This document shows positions 18,356 to 27,525 of a stretch of DNA of 64,000 nucleotides, in pieces. A program made the position numbers and the translations under genes. Numbering within the stretch: position 1 is the stretch's first letter; each line of letters opens with the position of its first letter. The DNA comes from Kordiimonadales bacterium IMCC3096 (GTDB lineage Bacteria; Pseudomonadota; Alphaproteobacteria; Minwuiales; Minwuiaceae), in assembly GCA_016865035.1 (NCBI GenBank), contig CP018227.1:1768001-1832000 (forward strand), written 5' to 3'. The notes below the pieces were generated by a model. It did no database searches and was not told where the DNA came from. It saw only the letters and a program-made list of their open reading frames with translations.

Positions 18356-18709
18356 ATGAGAGATGTCATCAATCACGGCGTGGTGCTGTTCTGCGCCGAC
18401 TATGAAGGCTGCGTCCGCTTCTACCGCGATCTGCTGGAACTGCCGGTCTGGTACGAGAAGCCGACGCTGACCTGTTTCCGCTTCGGTGACAGCTACCTGA
18501 TGGTCGAACGCGACGGCCAGGTCGGGCAGACGCGCGGCATCATGCTGCGCTTCAACGTCATGAACGTGCCGGAGCGCGCGCGGGAGCTGGAGGCGAAGGG
18601 CATCGCCGTCGAGGTCCAGACCCACGACTGGGGCATCACCGCCCGGTTCCGCGACCCGGACGGCAACCTGTGCCAGCTCAAGGACGCGGAAGATCCTTAT
18701 TTCAGTTGA
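18356..18709 (+). CDS. VOC-superfamily (glyoxalase/bleomycin-resistance-like) protein
   Basis: 117-residue single-module VOC protein. It shows the repeated beta-alpha-beta-beta-beta pattern: an N-terminal FCADYEGCVRFYRDLLELPV and a C-terminal ARFRDPDGNLCQL with the typical DPDGN turn. Candidate metal ligands are H6 and a late Glu/Gln, but the family is too broad to name a substrate. It is 20 bp downstream of the sulfotransferase gene and converges with the DUF1330 gene. Confidence 0.85.
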   Translation: MRDVINHGVVLFCADYEGCVRFYRDLLELPVWYEKPTLTCFRFGDSYLMVERDGQVGQTRGIMLRFNVMNVPERARELEAKGIAVEVQTHDWGITARFRDPDGNLCQLKDAEDPYFS

Positions 18710-18761
18710 GGGTCCGGCGCTGGCCCCGCTTCTGACGGCTGCGGCAGCGCAGTCAAAGCCC

Positions 18762-19052
18762 TCAGTCACAGCCCTCCACCAGCACCAGCTTGCTGTCGGT
18801 GGTGCGCAGGCGCACGTCCTTAAGGGTCCGGAACTCCGGATCGGCCAGAAAATCCTCCGCATGCCGACTACTGGGAAACTCCAGGATCACCATGCGCTCC
18901 GGTGACCAGTCCCCCTCCATCACCTTCGGCACGACACCCTTCACGATGTAGCGCCCGCCGTGTTTCGCCAGGAAGGCGGGGACATTGTCGGCATATTCCA
19001 TGAAGCCACGCAGGTCATGGATGGCGAAGTCGAGAACCAGATAGGCGCTCAT
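18762..19052 (-). CDS. DUF1330 family protein
   Basis: 96-residue ferredoxin-like dimeric alpha/beta-barrel protein with the DUF1330 pattern: AYLVLDFAIHDLRGFMEYA, then RYIVKGVVPKVMEGDWSP and ILEFPSSRHAEDFLADPEF. The function of this family is not established. The ATG at 19052 gives family length. It lies 23 bp downstream of the acyl-CoA ligase gene on the same strand and is probably co-transcribed with it. Confidence 0.85.
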   Translation of the reverse strand: MSAYLVLDFAIHDLRGFMEYADNVPAFLAKHGGRYIVKGVVPKVMEGDWSPERMVILEFPSSRHAEDFLADPEFRTLKDVRLRTTDSKLVLVEGCD

Positions 19053-19075
19053 GGGTGCAGGGTCTCCGTCGAGCT

Positions 19076-20695
19076 TCAGCGGCGGCGCTTCTTGGTGTCG
19101 CGCAGGTCGTGCACACCCTCCGCCGCACGGGGATCCGTATCCTTGGGGAAGATCTCCTGCTTCTGCACCTTCTGGGTGCCGGTGACCGGCAGCGCATCGA
19201 GGAAATACAGCCAGCCAGGCGCCTTGTAATAGGCGATCTTCTCCAGGCACCATTCCTGGATTTCCCTTGCGAATTCAGCAGTTGGCGCGATCCCGGCCAT
19301 GGGCACGACGCAGGCCATCACCTCCTCGTCACGCATCTCGTCGGTCACGGGCATGACGGCCACCTGGGCCACCTTGTCCATGGCCTGAATCGTTGCCTCG
19401 ATCTCGGCGGCGGCGATGTTCTCGCCCGAGCGGCGGATGATGTTCTTCTTGCGATCGACGAAGAACAGCATGCCGCTCTCGTCCTGGCGCACCGCATCGC
19501 CGGTGTGGAACCAGCCGCCCTTCCAGGCCTCCGCCGTCGCCTCCGGATTCTTCAGGTAGCCGGAGAAGAACCCGTGCCGTGGCCCTTCCGGCCCGCCCCA
19601 GCGCACCAGCAGTTCGCCTTCCGCGCCGCGCGGAACTTCATTGTCGTCATCATCGACGACCTTCGCCTCCAGCCCGCCAAAGGGCCGCCCGAAGGCGCGG
19701 GTGGTGATCTGCCGTGGATCATGGCAATCGCCGAAGATCCGGCCCGTCTCGGTCATGCCCCAGACTTCCACCAGCCTGGTGCCGAACCGTTCCTCGAACA
19801 GGGGATGCATCTCCGGTTCCATCCCCGCCCCCAGGGCAAAGCGGCAATTGTGCTGCTTCTCCTCCGGGCACTCCGGCTGCTTCAGCAGCACCGGCGCGAC
19901 GATGCCCAGGTAATGGAAGGCCGTGGCCCGCAGGTCCACCAGGTCCTTCCACCAGCGGGTCGGATGAAACCGGTCCGGCACCATCAGGCAGTTGCGGCCC
20001 AGCATCATGCAGACGAAGGTCACCGCGCCGCAGTTCATGTGGAAGACCGGCAGCGGGTTGTAGAGCCGCTCCACCCCCCGCTCCATCGTGAAGTGGCCAC
20101 CCATGTTCCAGTACCACTCCCCGGCGTTCAGGAAGTAGAAATTGGTGATGACGCAGCCCTTGGGGCGCCCCGTGGTGCCGGAGGTATAGAACAGCGCCAC
20201 CTCCGTCTCCGGGCCCGGTTCGCCCGGCGCCGCGCTGGTGGTGGGCCCGGGCAGGGCCGCCGGCAGGTCGTCGGCATTGACCACATGCAGCACCTTCTCC
20301 GGCCGGTCGGCGGCAACCGCCTGCATCCGTTCCACCCGATCTGCGATCACCACCGCCAGATCCGCATCCGAATGCTGCATCTGATAAAGGGTTTCATCGT
20401 GGGTATAGTCCGGGTTCACCGGCACGCAGGATGCGCCGACCGCGTTCAGCGCCAGCAGGTGAAAGAAATGCTCCGGCCGGTTCTCCATCAGCAGCGCCAC
20501 CCGGTGACCCAGGCCATAGCCCGCATCCCGGTAGAGCGCCGTCAGCCGTGCGACCGCATCCCGGACCTGACCATAGGTGAACTCGACGCCGTCAGGATGA
20601 TAGGCGCGCCCCGGATAGGCCGGACAGGCGAGAAAGGCATTGTCCGGCGAATCCGCCGCAGCCTCCTGAAACAGGGCATGGACGGTCTGATGCAT
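19076..20695 (-). CDS. AMP-dependent acyl-CoA synthetase/ligase (crotonobetaine/carnitine-CoA ligase-like)
   Basis: 539-residue adenylate-forming enzyme that activates a carboxylic acid to acyl-AMP and then acyl-CoA. The AMP-binding motif is FYTSGTTGRPKGCV, followed by VEVWGMTETGRIFGD and the hinge GWFHTGDAVRQDESGMLFFVDRKKN (positions around 19430-19530). The C-terminal lysine-bearing domain is complete. The overall pattern is closest to CaiC-like ligases, but no carnitine genes are adjacent; a CaiB-type CoA transferase lies 21 kb away. Substrate unknown. Confidence 0.9.
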   Translation of the reverse strand: MHQTVHALFQEAAADSPDNAFLACPAYPGRAYHPDGVEFTYGQVRDAVARLTALYRDAGYGLGHRVALLMENRPEHFFHLLALNAVGASCVPVNPDYTHDETLYQMQHSDADLAVVIADRVERMQAVAADRPEKVLHVVNADDLPAALPGPTTSAAPGEPGPETEVALFYTSGTTGRPKGCVITNFYFLNAGEWYWNMGGHFTMERGVERLYNPLPVFHMNCGAVTFVCMMLGRNCLMVPDRFHPTRWWKDLVDLRATAFHYLGIVAPVLLKQPECPEEKQHNCRFALGAGMEPEMHPLFEERFGTRLVEVWGMTETGRIFGDCHDPRQITTRAFGRPFGGLEAKVVDDDDNEVPRGAEGELLVRWGGPEGPRHGFFSGYLKNPEATAEAWKGGWFHTGDAVRQDESGMLFFVDRKKNIIRRSGENIAAAEIEATIQAMDKVAQVAVMPVTDEMRDEEVMACVVPMAGIAPTAEFAREIQEWCLEKIAYYKAPGWLYFLDALPVTGTQKVQKQEIFPKDTDPRAAEGVHDLRDTKKRRR

Positions 20696-20766
20696 TGTCG
20701 TGATCCCTCCCCAGGGCGTGAAACCTGCCGAAGCCTATCCCATTCCCGCCAGGGATCACCAGTGCG

Positions 20767-21213
20767 TCAGAAGGGTTTCAGGATCACCATGAAGACGATG
20801 ATGATCATCAGCAGCGTCGGAACCTCGTTCAGGATGCGGAAATAGCGCGTCGAGCGCGTATTCTGGTCCGCCTCGAACTCCCGGCGTCGCTTGCTCAGCA
20901 CCCCGTGCGCCCCCGCCAGCAGGACCACAGCCAGCAGCTTGGTATGCAGCCAGCCGTCCGCCATGGTGAAGATCCCCAGGTCGAAGCCGATCCACAGCAT
21001 CAGCCCGCCGAAGATGAAACTGGCGATCATCGCCGGGTTGATGATCGCCTTCATCAGCCGCCGTTCCATGACCTTGAAGGTCTCCGAGGTGTCGGAACCC
21101 GGCGCCGCATCCACGTGATAGACGAACAGCCGCGGCAGATAGAGCATGCCCACCATCCAGGAGATGACGCTGATGATGTGCAGCGCCTTGAACAGGTCGT
21201 AATATTCACTCAT
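20767..21213 (-). CDS. hemJ: protoporphyrinogen oxidase HemJ
   Basis: 148-residue inner-membrane protein with four hydrophobic segments. It carries the family text YDLFKALHIISVISWMVGM, LPRLFVYH and MERRLMKAIINPAMIASF, with the conserved His and Lys residues. HemJ oxidises protoporphyrinogen IX to protoporphyrin IX in bacteria lacking HemG/HemY. It lies 49 bp downstream of hemE on the same strand, so two late heme steps are encoded together. Confidence 0.95.
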   Translation of the reverse strand: MSEYYDLFKALHIISVISWMVGMLYLPRLFVYHVDAAPGSDTSETFKVMERRLMKAIINPAMIASFIFGGLMLWIGFDLGIFTMADGWLHTKLLAVVLLAGAHGVLSKRRREFEADQNTRSTRYFRILNEVPTLLMIIIVFMVILKPF

Positions 21214-21262
21214 CCGTCTGGCTCCGATGATCCCAATGGAACGGTCAGTCGATGGGTCGCCC

Positions 21263-22291
21263 TCAGACTGCCTTCAGCATCTCCGACAGCTCGGCCACAT
21301 GTTCCGGCGGTGTTTCCGGCACGAACCCGTGGCCCAGGTTGAAGATGAAGTTGCGGTGACCGAAGCAGTCCAGGATGTGCCGGGTGGCCTGGCGCATCGG
21401 CTCGCCGCCGACCATCACCAGACGCGGGTCCAGGTTGCCCTGCACCACCCGGTGCGGCTGCACGTTGGCCGCAACCCATTGCGGGTCCATGCTCCAGTCC
21501 ACGCTCAGTCCGGCGATCCCCGGAATCCGCGCCGCGTGGGCCAGCGAGGTACCGACACCCCGCGGAAAGCCGATCACCGGAATATCCGGATAGTCGGCAT
21601 GGATCAGTGCCGCGATCTGCTGCAGCGGCTGGAACACCAGCGGTTCCAGGTATGCATGCGGCAAGGCACCCGCCCAGGTATCGAAAAGCTGCACGGCCTC
21701 CGCCCCGGCCGCGATCTGCGCCTTCAGATAGGCCGCCGTGCCCTGCACCAGCAGATCCATCAGCTTCCCGAACCCCTCCGGGTCGCTGAAGGCCCATTGC
21801 TTGATGGTCGGATGATCGCGGCTGCCCGATCCCTCCACCATGTAGGTTGCGACAGTCCAGGGCGCACCGGCAAAGCCGATCAGCGCGGTCTCGGCAGGCA
21901 GGGAGCGGCTGAGACGGCTGACGGTCTCATAGACCGGTCCCAGGCCCTCGTGCAGGCGGTCCATGTCCAGGGCGGGAATGTCCGCCGTCCGTCGGATCGG
22001 TTCCAGCACCGGACCCTCACCGACCCTGAACTCCAGATGCTGGCCCAGCGCCTGGGGCAGCAGCAGGATGTCCGCGAACAGGATCGCCGCATCCATGCCG
22101 AAGCGCCGGATCGGCTGCAGGGTGACTTCCTCAGCCAGATCCGGCCGATAGCACAGGTCCAGAAAGTCCCCGGCCTCCGCCCGCGTGGCCCGGTATTCCG
22201 GCAGATAGCGTCCGGCCTGGCGCATGAACCAGAAGGGCGGCCGATCAACGGGTTTGCCGTTCAGTGCCGCAAGAAACCGCTTCTCAGTCAT
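21263..22291 (-). CDS. hemE: uroporphyrinogen decarboxylase
   Basis: 342-residue cytoplasmic enzyme that decarboxylates uroporphyrinogen III to coproporphyrinogen III. The signature RQAGRYLPEYR is at residues 24-34, and FADILLLPQALG and the C-terminal FNLGHG are also present. An AGGAG lies 7 bp before the ATG at 22291. In several alphaproteobacteria hemE borders the replication origin, facing away from DUF299/ppsR; here one extra gene intervenes. Confidence 0.97.
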   Translation of the reverse strand: MTEKRFLAALNGKPVDRPPFWFMRQAGRYLPEYRATRAEAGDFLDLCYRPDLAEEVTLQPIRRFGMDAAILFADILLLPQALGQHLEFRVGEGPVLEPIRRTADIPALDMDRLHEGLGPVYETVSRLSRSLPAETALIGFAGAPWTVATYMVEGSGSRDHPTIKQWAFSDPEGFGKLMDLLVQGTAAYLKAQIAAGAEAVQLFDTWAGALPHAYLEPLVFQPLQQIAALIHADYPDIPVIGFPRGVGTSLAHAARIPGIAGLSVDWSMDPQWVAANVQPHRVVQGNLDPRLVMVGGEPMRQATRHILDCFGHRNFIFNLGHGFVPETPPEHVAELSEMLKAV

Positions 22292-22362
22292 CAGATCTCC
22301 TGGTGGTGATGCTTGTTGCTGACCCCGGCCAGCACGGTCCGCCGAAAAAGCCGCCAACCCGC

Positions 22363-23430
22363 TCAGACAGGTTCCAGAGGCACCGTCAGCCGTGTTCCGT
22401 CAACCAGGATTCCGCCCCGGTCGCCGATCATGGTGGAGCCATAGCGCTCCGCATAGACATCTGGCAAGGGACGTGCCCCCGGAATTGCCAGCCAGAGCCG
22501 CAACAGGTGCCGCTTGCGCTCCGGCTCCGGCCAGTCCTCATAGGCCAGCCGATCGTGCAGGATGGTGTGATTGTGCACGAACTGGATGTCGCCGGGCCGG
22601 AACTCCATCTTCAGATGCATCGCCGGATCATTGGCAAGCGCGTCGAAGCGGTCCAGCGCCGCGACCTCCAGGTCCAAAAGGCGGCGCGGCCCCTCCAGCC
22701 GGGCGGAGGAGGTGATGTAGCGCCGGGCATAGATCACCGACAGATAGCTTGCGTGATGATTGAACACGGGAATGTCGAACCAGGCCTTCTTGCCCGGGGG
22801 AATCTCGCCCCGCCGGTCGGTCGGAAAGCTGCTGAACAAGGCCCGAAGCAGTTCCGGGCAGTCCCGGTGCATTTCATTGTAGATCTGCATCGAGCTGACG
22901 ATCGCCGACTCTCCGCCTGTCCTGGATGTCCTGAGACAGAGCAGCCCCACCACGTCACAGGAATCCGTATGGAACGTCTGACGCTCCGTGGTCTGGTAGA
23001 TCCTGACCTTCGGATCGTCCGTCGACAGCCCCAGGTCCCTGACGTGACCCAGCAGGTGCCCCTGCGCATTCTGACTGCGGGGCACGCCCATCAGCAGGCC
23101 AAGCCCGTACCACACCGCCGCTGTCTTCTGCATGTCCCAGTCATGGATCGGCAGTCCCCGCGCCAGCACGAACCCCCTTCCAGACAAAAGGGTGTCGCAC
23201 CAGTCACTGGTCCTGGCGGTCAGCACCGGGTGGTCCAGATCACTCCGCTCCATCCCTGCCAGTGGCTTTCCGCTTGCCAGAAAATCATCGACCCTCTCCG
23301 AAAGTGCCGTGATGAAGGGCTTGTCCAGCAGATCGATCCAGCTTTCGGGATGCGGTTGCAGGTCCGCGCCACGCCAGGCGGATGCGCCCGTGATCGGTTC
23401 CGGCAGGGCCAGGGTCGCTGTCTCGTTCAT
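22363..23430 (-). CDS. TauD/TfdA-family Fe(II)/2-oxoglutarate dioxygenase-like protein
   Basis: 355-residue protein with the iron-binding facial triad pattern: H-x-D in TFHTDSCDVVG and a distal His in FVHNHTILHDRLAYEDW, followed by the 2-oxoglutarate Arg region ERKRHLLRLWL. It is the TauD/TfdA or gamma-butyrobetaine-hydroxylase-like fold. The substrate is unknown. The start at 23430 (MNETATLALP) is preferred over an in-frame ATG 30 bp upstream. It is wedged between hemE and the putative origin, an unusual location for an accessory enzyme. An 8-3-8 inverted repeat at 23478 lies in its promoter region. Confidence 0.85.
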   Translation of the reverse strand: MNETATLALPEPITGASAWRGADLQPHPESWIDLLDKPFITALSERVDDFLASGKPLAGMERSDLDHPVLTARTSDWCDTLLSGRGFVLARGLPIHDWDMQKTAAVWYGLGLLMGVPRSQNAQGHLLGHVRDLGLSTDDPKVRIYQTTERQTFHTDSCDVVGLLCLRTSRTGGESAIVSSMQIYNEMHRDCPELLRALFSSFPTDRRGEIPPGKKAWFDIPVFNHHASYLSVIYARRYITSSARLEGPRRLLDLEVAALDRFDALANDPAMHLKMEFRPGDIQFVHNHTILHDRLAYEDWPEPERKRHLLRLWLAIPGARPLPDVYAERYGSTMIGDRGGILVDGTRLTVPLEPV

Positions 23431-23872
23431 GGTCTTCTCTCGGTGATGGAATCCACGCACAGGGTCCTCTCTCTTACTCTTATCTTATAGATAAGAATCT
23501 GGAGGTTGTAGCTGGTCGCTGGATAGCGGGGATTGTTTTGTCTCCCGCGGTTGCGCACAGGCTGTTGCCGGATCTTCGGTTTCATCCCCGTATTGCCCGG
23601 AATGCCGGCTCCCGGATTCCCGGCCGTTGTCAGCAGATGTCCACAGGCCGGTCGGGAACCTTCATGGTTTCACCCGTTGTTCACCCCGTCCACTGCTTCC
23701 CTGACCCGTTGCCCGTTTCCTGTGGGGGCAAACAGGCGGTGCGTTTGCGAAACTGCCCTTCTCTTCCCTCGCATCCGATTCCCCCCGACTGTACATTCCC
23801 CTGTGGATCATCTGATCCGGCGGACGGCAGATCGCCCCTCCCGCCCCTATTCCAGCAACGGACGCCAGCACC
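23431..23872. other. putative chromosomal replication origin (oriC)
   Basis: 441-bp gene-free stretch between the hemE side and ppsR (DUF299), which is where oriC lies in Caulobacter and Rickettsia. It contains DnaA-box-like words: TGATCCACA on the minus strand (23802-23810, 8 of 9 to TTATCCACA and equal to the Caulobacter G-box type), ATGTCCACA (23637-23645), TTGTTCACC (23677-23685) and TTGCGCACA (23551-23559). The AT-richest part is 23470-23510. No TTAA-N7-TTAA CtrA sites are seen. Function is inferred from position plus motifs. Confidence 0.65.
23478..23496. promoter_or_regulatory. 8-3-8 inverted repeat, candidate operator
   Basis: TCTTATCT-TAT-AGATAAGA, perfect, 48 bp upstream of the TauD-like gene start. 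It has the size and symmetry of a dimeric repressor site. It might also serve as the AT-rich element of the adjacent origin. Confidence 0.5.
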
Positions 23873-24694
23873 ATGAACAGCTTTCACCTGCATCTGGTCT
23901 CCGATTCCACAGGTGAGACCCTGACCGGAATCCTCAATGCCGCGCTGGTGCAGTTTGCCGATGCCAATGCGGTGAAACACCTCTGGCCGATGATCCGCAA
24001 CCGGGCGCAGATGGAGCTGGTGATTCGCAGCATCCAGGAATCCCCGGGCATCGTGATCTTCACCGTGGTCGATCCCGACCTGCGCCTGTTGCTGGAAGAG
24101 GCCTGCCGTCGGCTTGGCGTGCGCAGTGTGGCGGCGCTGGACCCGGTCATGACGGCGCTGGGCAGCTTCCTCGGCGGGGAAACGCGCGGCCGTCCCGGCA
24201 TCCAGCACGAGATGAACAACGAATATTTCGACCGGATCGAGGCGATGCACTTCACCCTGATCCATGACGACGGCCAGCATGTGGAGGATCTGGATCGTGC
24301 GGACGTTGTCCTGGTCGGCGTTTCCCGCACATCGAAGACCCCGACCTGCATGTACCTGGCAAATCGCGGGCTGAAGGCGGCCAATGTCCCCTTCGTGCCG
24401 TCCGTTCCCCTGCCCGAGCAGCTGCTGAAACTGCGCAAGCCCCTGGTCGTGGGCCTGACCACATCCTCCGAACGGTTGAGCCAGATCCGGCGCAACCGCC
24501 TGCTCAGCCTGCGGGAATCCGGTGACAGCGACTATTCCGACCCGGAGGTCGTCGCCGATGAACTGGCGGAGGCCAAGCGTGTCTTTGCGCGCAATCGCTG
24601 GCCCACGATCGATGTGACCCGCAAGTCGATCGAGGAATCCGCCGCGGCGATCCTGTCGCTGTATCACCGCCGCATGAAAGAACAGGCGGTATGA
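23873..24694 (+). CDS. ppsR: pyruvate, phosphate dikinase / PEP synthase regulatory protein (DUF299)
   Basis: 273-residue bifunctional serine/threonine kinase and Pi-dependent phosphorylase that switches PEP synthase or PPDK on and off. It has the DUF299 N-terminus HLHLVSDSTGETL and the P-loop-like GVSRTSKTPTCMYLANRG, with a C-terminal DVTRKSIEESAAAIL. The ATG at 23873 is the first after the origin-like stretch. The stop overlaps the maf start (ATGA). This gene is the classical right-hand neighbour of alphaproteobacterial oriC (RP001-type gene). Confidence 0.93.
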   Translation: MNSFHLHLVSDSTGETLTGILNAALVQFADANAVKHLWPMIRNRAQMELVIRSIQESPGIVIFTVVDPDLRLLLEEACRRLGVRSVAALDPVMTALGSFLGGETRGRPGIQHEMNNEYFDRIEAMHFTLIHDDGQHVEDLDRADVVLVGVSRTSKTPTCMYLANRGLKAANVPFVPSVPLPEQLLKLRKPLVVGLTTSSERLSQIRRNRLLSLRESGDSDYSDPEVVADELAEAKRVFARNRWPTIDVTRKSIEESAAAILSLYHRRMKEQAV

Positions 24695-25323
24695 CTTCAA
24701 CGGGACCTACCGGGCTTGTTCTGGCGTCGGGAAGTATGACCCGGCGCCGCCTGCTCGCCGGAACGGGGCTTGCGTTCCAGGTCATCCCGGCGGATGTTGA
24801 CGAGGCCTCGATCAAGGTGGCCGCGCAGCGGGAGGGCCAGTCGCCGGACCTGATCGCCCGGGCCCTTGCACGCGAAAAAGCGAATGTGATCAATACTCTG
24901 CATCCGGAACAGCTTGTCCTGGCGGCGGATCAGGTTCTGGTGGCAGGGGACAGCCTGCTGGACAAACCAGTAGGGCGGGAGGGGTTGAAATCCCATATTA
25001 CACTGCTGAGTGGCCGGGTTCATTTTCTGATCAATGGCGTCATCCTGATGCGTGCGGGCTCGGTCATGTGGTCCTACTCCGACCGGTGCGAAATGGAAAT
25101 GCGGCCCCTGTCGGCGGACGAACAGGCCCTCTATGTATCAAACGCACCGGATGCGGTCATGTCGTCGGTTGGCGGTTACAGGATCGAGGCGGAGGGGATA
25201 CACCTGTTTCAGCGCATGACAGGCGACTGGTCCTCGATCCTGGGCCTGCCTCTGCTGCCCGTGCTGGCGGCACTGCGCCAGGCCGGTATCGCATGGCGCG
25301 GGGGAGGCGGGGAGACGGAATGA
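24691..25323 (+). CDS. maf: Maf family nucleoside-triphosphate pyrophosphatase
   Basis: 210-residue house-cleaning pyrophosphatase that hydrolyses non-canonical or regulatory NTPs. The N-terminal LASGSMTRRRLL matches the Maf substrate loop (usual form SxSPRR; here SMTRRR). LAADQVLV carries the catalytic Asp, and VGGYRIEAEG the C-terminal motif. The start overlaps the ppsR stop by 4 bp, and aroE follows after 3 bp. It belongs to the ppsR-maf-aroE-coaE-dnaQ run. Confidence 0.93.
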   Translation: MTSTGPTGLVLASGSMTRRRLLAGTGLAFQVIPADVDEASIKVAAQREGQSPDLIARALAREKANVINTLHPEQLVLAADQVLVAGDSLLDKPVGREGLKSHITLLSGRVHFLINGVILMRAGSVMWSYSDRCEMEMRPLSADEQALYVSNAPDAVMSSVGGYRIEAEGIHLFQRMTGDWSSILGLPLLPVLAALRQAGIAWRGGGGETE

Positions 25324-25326
25324 GAC

Positions 25327-26181
25327 ATGTCTGACGATCACATGCGGACGACCGTGCCGGAAGCCGTCGCGGCAGTGCTTGGCTGGCCTGTGGCACACAG
25401 CCTGTCGCCGCGCCTGCACGGGTTCTGGTTGCGGGAGCAGGGAATTGCGGGAACCTACCTCGGTCTGCCTGTGACGCCCGAGAATTTCGGGACGGCAGTA
25501 CATGGGCTGGCCGCCGCGGGGTTCCGGGGCGCCAATGTGACGGTGCCGCACAAGCTGGCGGCGCTGCGGCTGGCGGATGATGTGGATGATGCCGCCCGGG
25601 CCATCGGTGCGGTGAACACGCTGGTGTTTCAGCCCGACGGGCGGATCCTGGGACGCAACACGGATGCCTATGGCTTCATGGCCAACCTGCAGCAGGCCGG
25701 AGTGGATCCGAAAGTAGGTCCGGGGCTGGTGATCGGGGCCGGCGGGGCCGCGCGTGCCGCTGTCCATGCCCTGCTGGTGGCCGGTTGCCCGCGAATCTAT
25801 CTGACCAACCGGACCGAGGCCACCGGGTATGCCCTGGCCGAGAGTATGGCTGATGACCGAATTGCGGTCTTGCCCTTCAACTGTCTGAAAAAACTGCCTG
25901 ATGACATTGTATTGCTCGGCAATACCACCAGCCTTGGTATGGCGGGCAAGGGCGTACTTGATGTGGATCTGGCCGGTCTGGCGGAGACAGCCTGGGTGCA
26001 TGATATCGTCTATGTGCCGCTGGAAACCCCCTTGTTGCGGTCTGCGCGTCAGCGGGGTCTGAGAACGGTTGACGGGCTGGGCATGCTGTTGCATCAGGCC
26101 GTACCGGCGTTCCGCGCCTTCTTCGGGCGTGACGTCGCGGTGACGGACAGCCTGCGGGCGCATGTTCTGGGGGGGAAGTGA
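25327..26181 (+). CDS. aroE: shikimate dehydrogenase
   Basis: 284-residue NADPH enzyme reducing 3-dehydroshikimate to shikimate in aromatic amino acid synthesis. Signatures are HSLSPRLHG (shikimate binding), GANVTVPHK with the catalytic Lys, NTDAYGF, and the nucleotide loop [13 protein letters not shown]. It starts 3 bp after maf, and its stop overlaps the coaE start by one base. A second in-frame ATG at 25342 is possible. Confidence 0.96.
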   Translation: MSDDHMRTTVPEAVAAVLGWPVAHSLSPRLHGFWLREQGIAGTYLGLPVTPENFGTAVHGLAAAGFRGANVTVPHKLAALRLADDVDDAARAIGAVNTLVFQPDGRILGRNTDAYGFMANLQQAGVDPKVGPGLVIGAGGAARAAVHALLVAGCPRIYLTNRTEATGYALAESMADDRIAVLPFNCLKKLPDDIVLLGNTTSLGMAGKGVLDVDLAGLAETAWVHDIVYVPLETPLLRSARQRGLRTVDGLGMLLHQAVPAFRAFFGRDVAVTDSLRAHVLGGK

Positions 26182-26789
26182 TGGCATATGTTGTGGCTCT
26201 GACCGGGTCCATCGGCATGGGGAAATCCGCGACGGCGGAAATGTTTCGCGCGGCCGGGGTGCCCGTGTGGGATGCCGATGCGGCGGTGCACGAGATCTAC
26301 GCGAAGGGCGGCCCGGCGGTGGAGCCGGTGCGGGCGCGCTTTCCCGATGCGGTCGTGGACGGTGCCGTTGATCGCGAGCGGCTGAGCGCGGAGGTCGTGG
26401 GCAACGATGCCGCCATCCGTGACCTGGAGAAGATCGTGCACCCGCTGGTGGGCGAACACCGGGCGGCCTTCCGGGCGCAGGCGGATGCCGATGGCGCCGA
26501 CATTGTCGTGGTCGATGTACCGCTGCTGTTCGAGACCGGCGGCGAGAAGAAGGTGGATGCGGTTGTGGTCGTCAGCGCCTCTGCCGAACAGCAGCGCGAG
26601 CGGGTGCTGGCACGACCGGGCATGTCAGTGGCCAAGTTCGAGGCGATCCTGGCCCGCCAGACACCGGATGCGGAGAAGCGCGCCCGTGCCGACCACGTGG
26701 TCGACACCAGCGTCAGCCTGGCGGAAACGGAGGCGCAGGTCCGGGCGCTGGTGGCTGAGATGCGTGCGAAGCTGGCTGCGCAGGGCTGA
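26181..26789 (+). CDS. coaE: dephospho-CoA kinase
   Basis: 202-residue P-loop kinase catalysing the last step of coenzyme A synthesis. The Walker A is [16 protein letters not shown], followed by VWDADAAVH and [15 protein letters not shown]. The ATG at 26181 overlaps the aroE stop (TGATG); a GTG one codon upstream is less likely. dnaQ follows 61 bp downstream. Confidence 0.95.
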   Translation: MAYVVALTGSIGMGKSATAEMFRAAGVPVWDADAAVHEIYAKGGPAVEPVRARFPDAVVDGAVDRERLSAEVVGNDAAIRDLEKIVHPLVGEHRAAFRAQADADGADIVVVDVPLLFETGGEKKVDAVVVVSASAEQQRERVLARPGMSVAKFEAILARQTPDAEKRARADHVVDTSVSLAETEAQVRALVAEMRAKLAAQG

Positions 26790-26850
26790 CAGAAGTCGCG
26801 CCGATATGGTAGGTTCCGCGCTGTTGAACACCAGATGATGGGGTCCCCTG

Positions 26851-27525
26851 ATGCGTGAGATCGTTCTGGATACGGAAACCACGGGACTGGATCCGAAGGA
26901 CGGTCACCGCATCGTCGAGATCGGCTGTCTGGAACTGATCGACCGGGTCTGGAGCGGCGCGACCTACCACCAGTACATCAATCCCGAACGGATGATGGAC
27001 GAGGGCGCATTCAAGGTGCACGGCATCTCCGACGAGATGCTGCAGGACAAGCCGGTCTTTGCCGACATTGCTGAGGGTTTCATCCGCTTCATCGGTGATG
27101 ATCCGCTGGTCATCCACAATGCGGCCTTCGACATGAAGTTCCTGAACTGGGAACTGAAGGCCGCCGGGCACAAGGTGCTGCCGATGGACCAGGCCATCGA
27201 CACGCTGGCCATTGCGCGCAGGAAGTTCCCCGGCTCCCCCGCCAGCCTCGACGCCCTCTGTCGCCGCTTCGACGTCGATACCTCGTCGCGTAACCTGCAT
27301 GGGGCGCTGATCGACTCCCGCCTGCTCGCCGACGTCTATTATCACCTGGTCAGCGCCACCCAGGCCGGGCTGACCTTCGGCTCTTCGGGTTCCGACAGCG
27401 AGGGCGGCACCGTGCGCCGCATTGCACGGGAACCGCGGCCTCACCCGCCCCTGCCGCCGGCGGAGGAGGAAGCGCACCGGGCCTTTCTGCATGCGGCGGT
27501 CAAGGAGCCGATCTGGCAGCGCTGA
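26851..27525 (+). CDS. dnaQ: DNA polymerase III epsilon subunit (proofreading exonuclease)
   Basis: 224-residue DEDDh 3'-5' exonuclease. Exo I is REIVLDTETTGLDPKDGHR, Exo II VIHNAAFDMKFLNWEL, and Exo III RNLHGALIDSRLLADVY. The length is typical of alphaproteobacterial DnaQ, and a short variable C-terminus would bind the alpha subunit. It closes the ppsR-to-dnaQ series. The secB gene often found next is absent, and rho occupies the place instead. Confidence 0.95.
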   Translation: MREIVLDTETTGLDPKDGHRIVEIGCLELIDRVWSGATYHQYINPERMMDEGAFKVHGISDEMLQDKPVFADIAEGFIRFIGDDPLVIHNAAFDMKFLNWELKAAGHKVLPMDQAIDTLAIARRKFPGSPASLDALCRRFDVDTSSRNLHGALIDSRLLADVYYHLVSATQAGLTFGSSGSDSEGGTVRRIAREPRPHPPLPPAEEEAHRAFLHAAVKEPIWQR

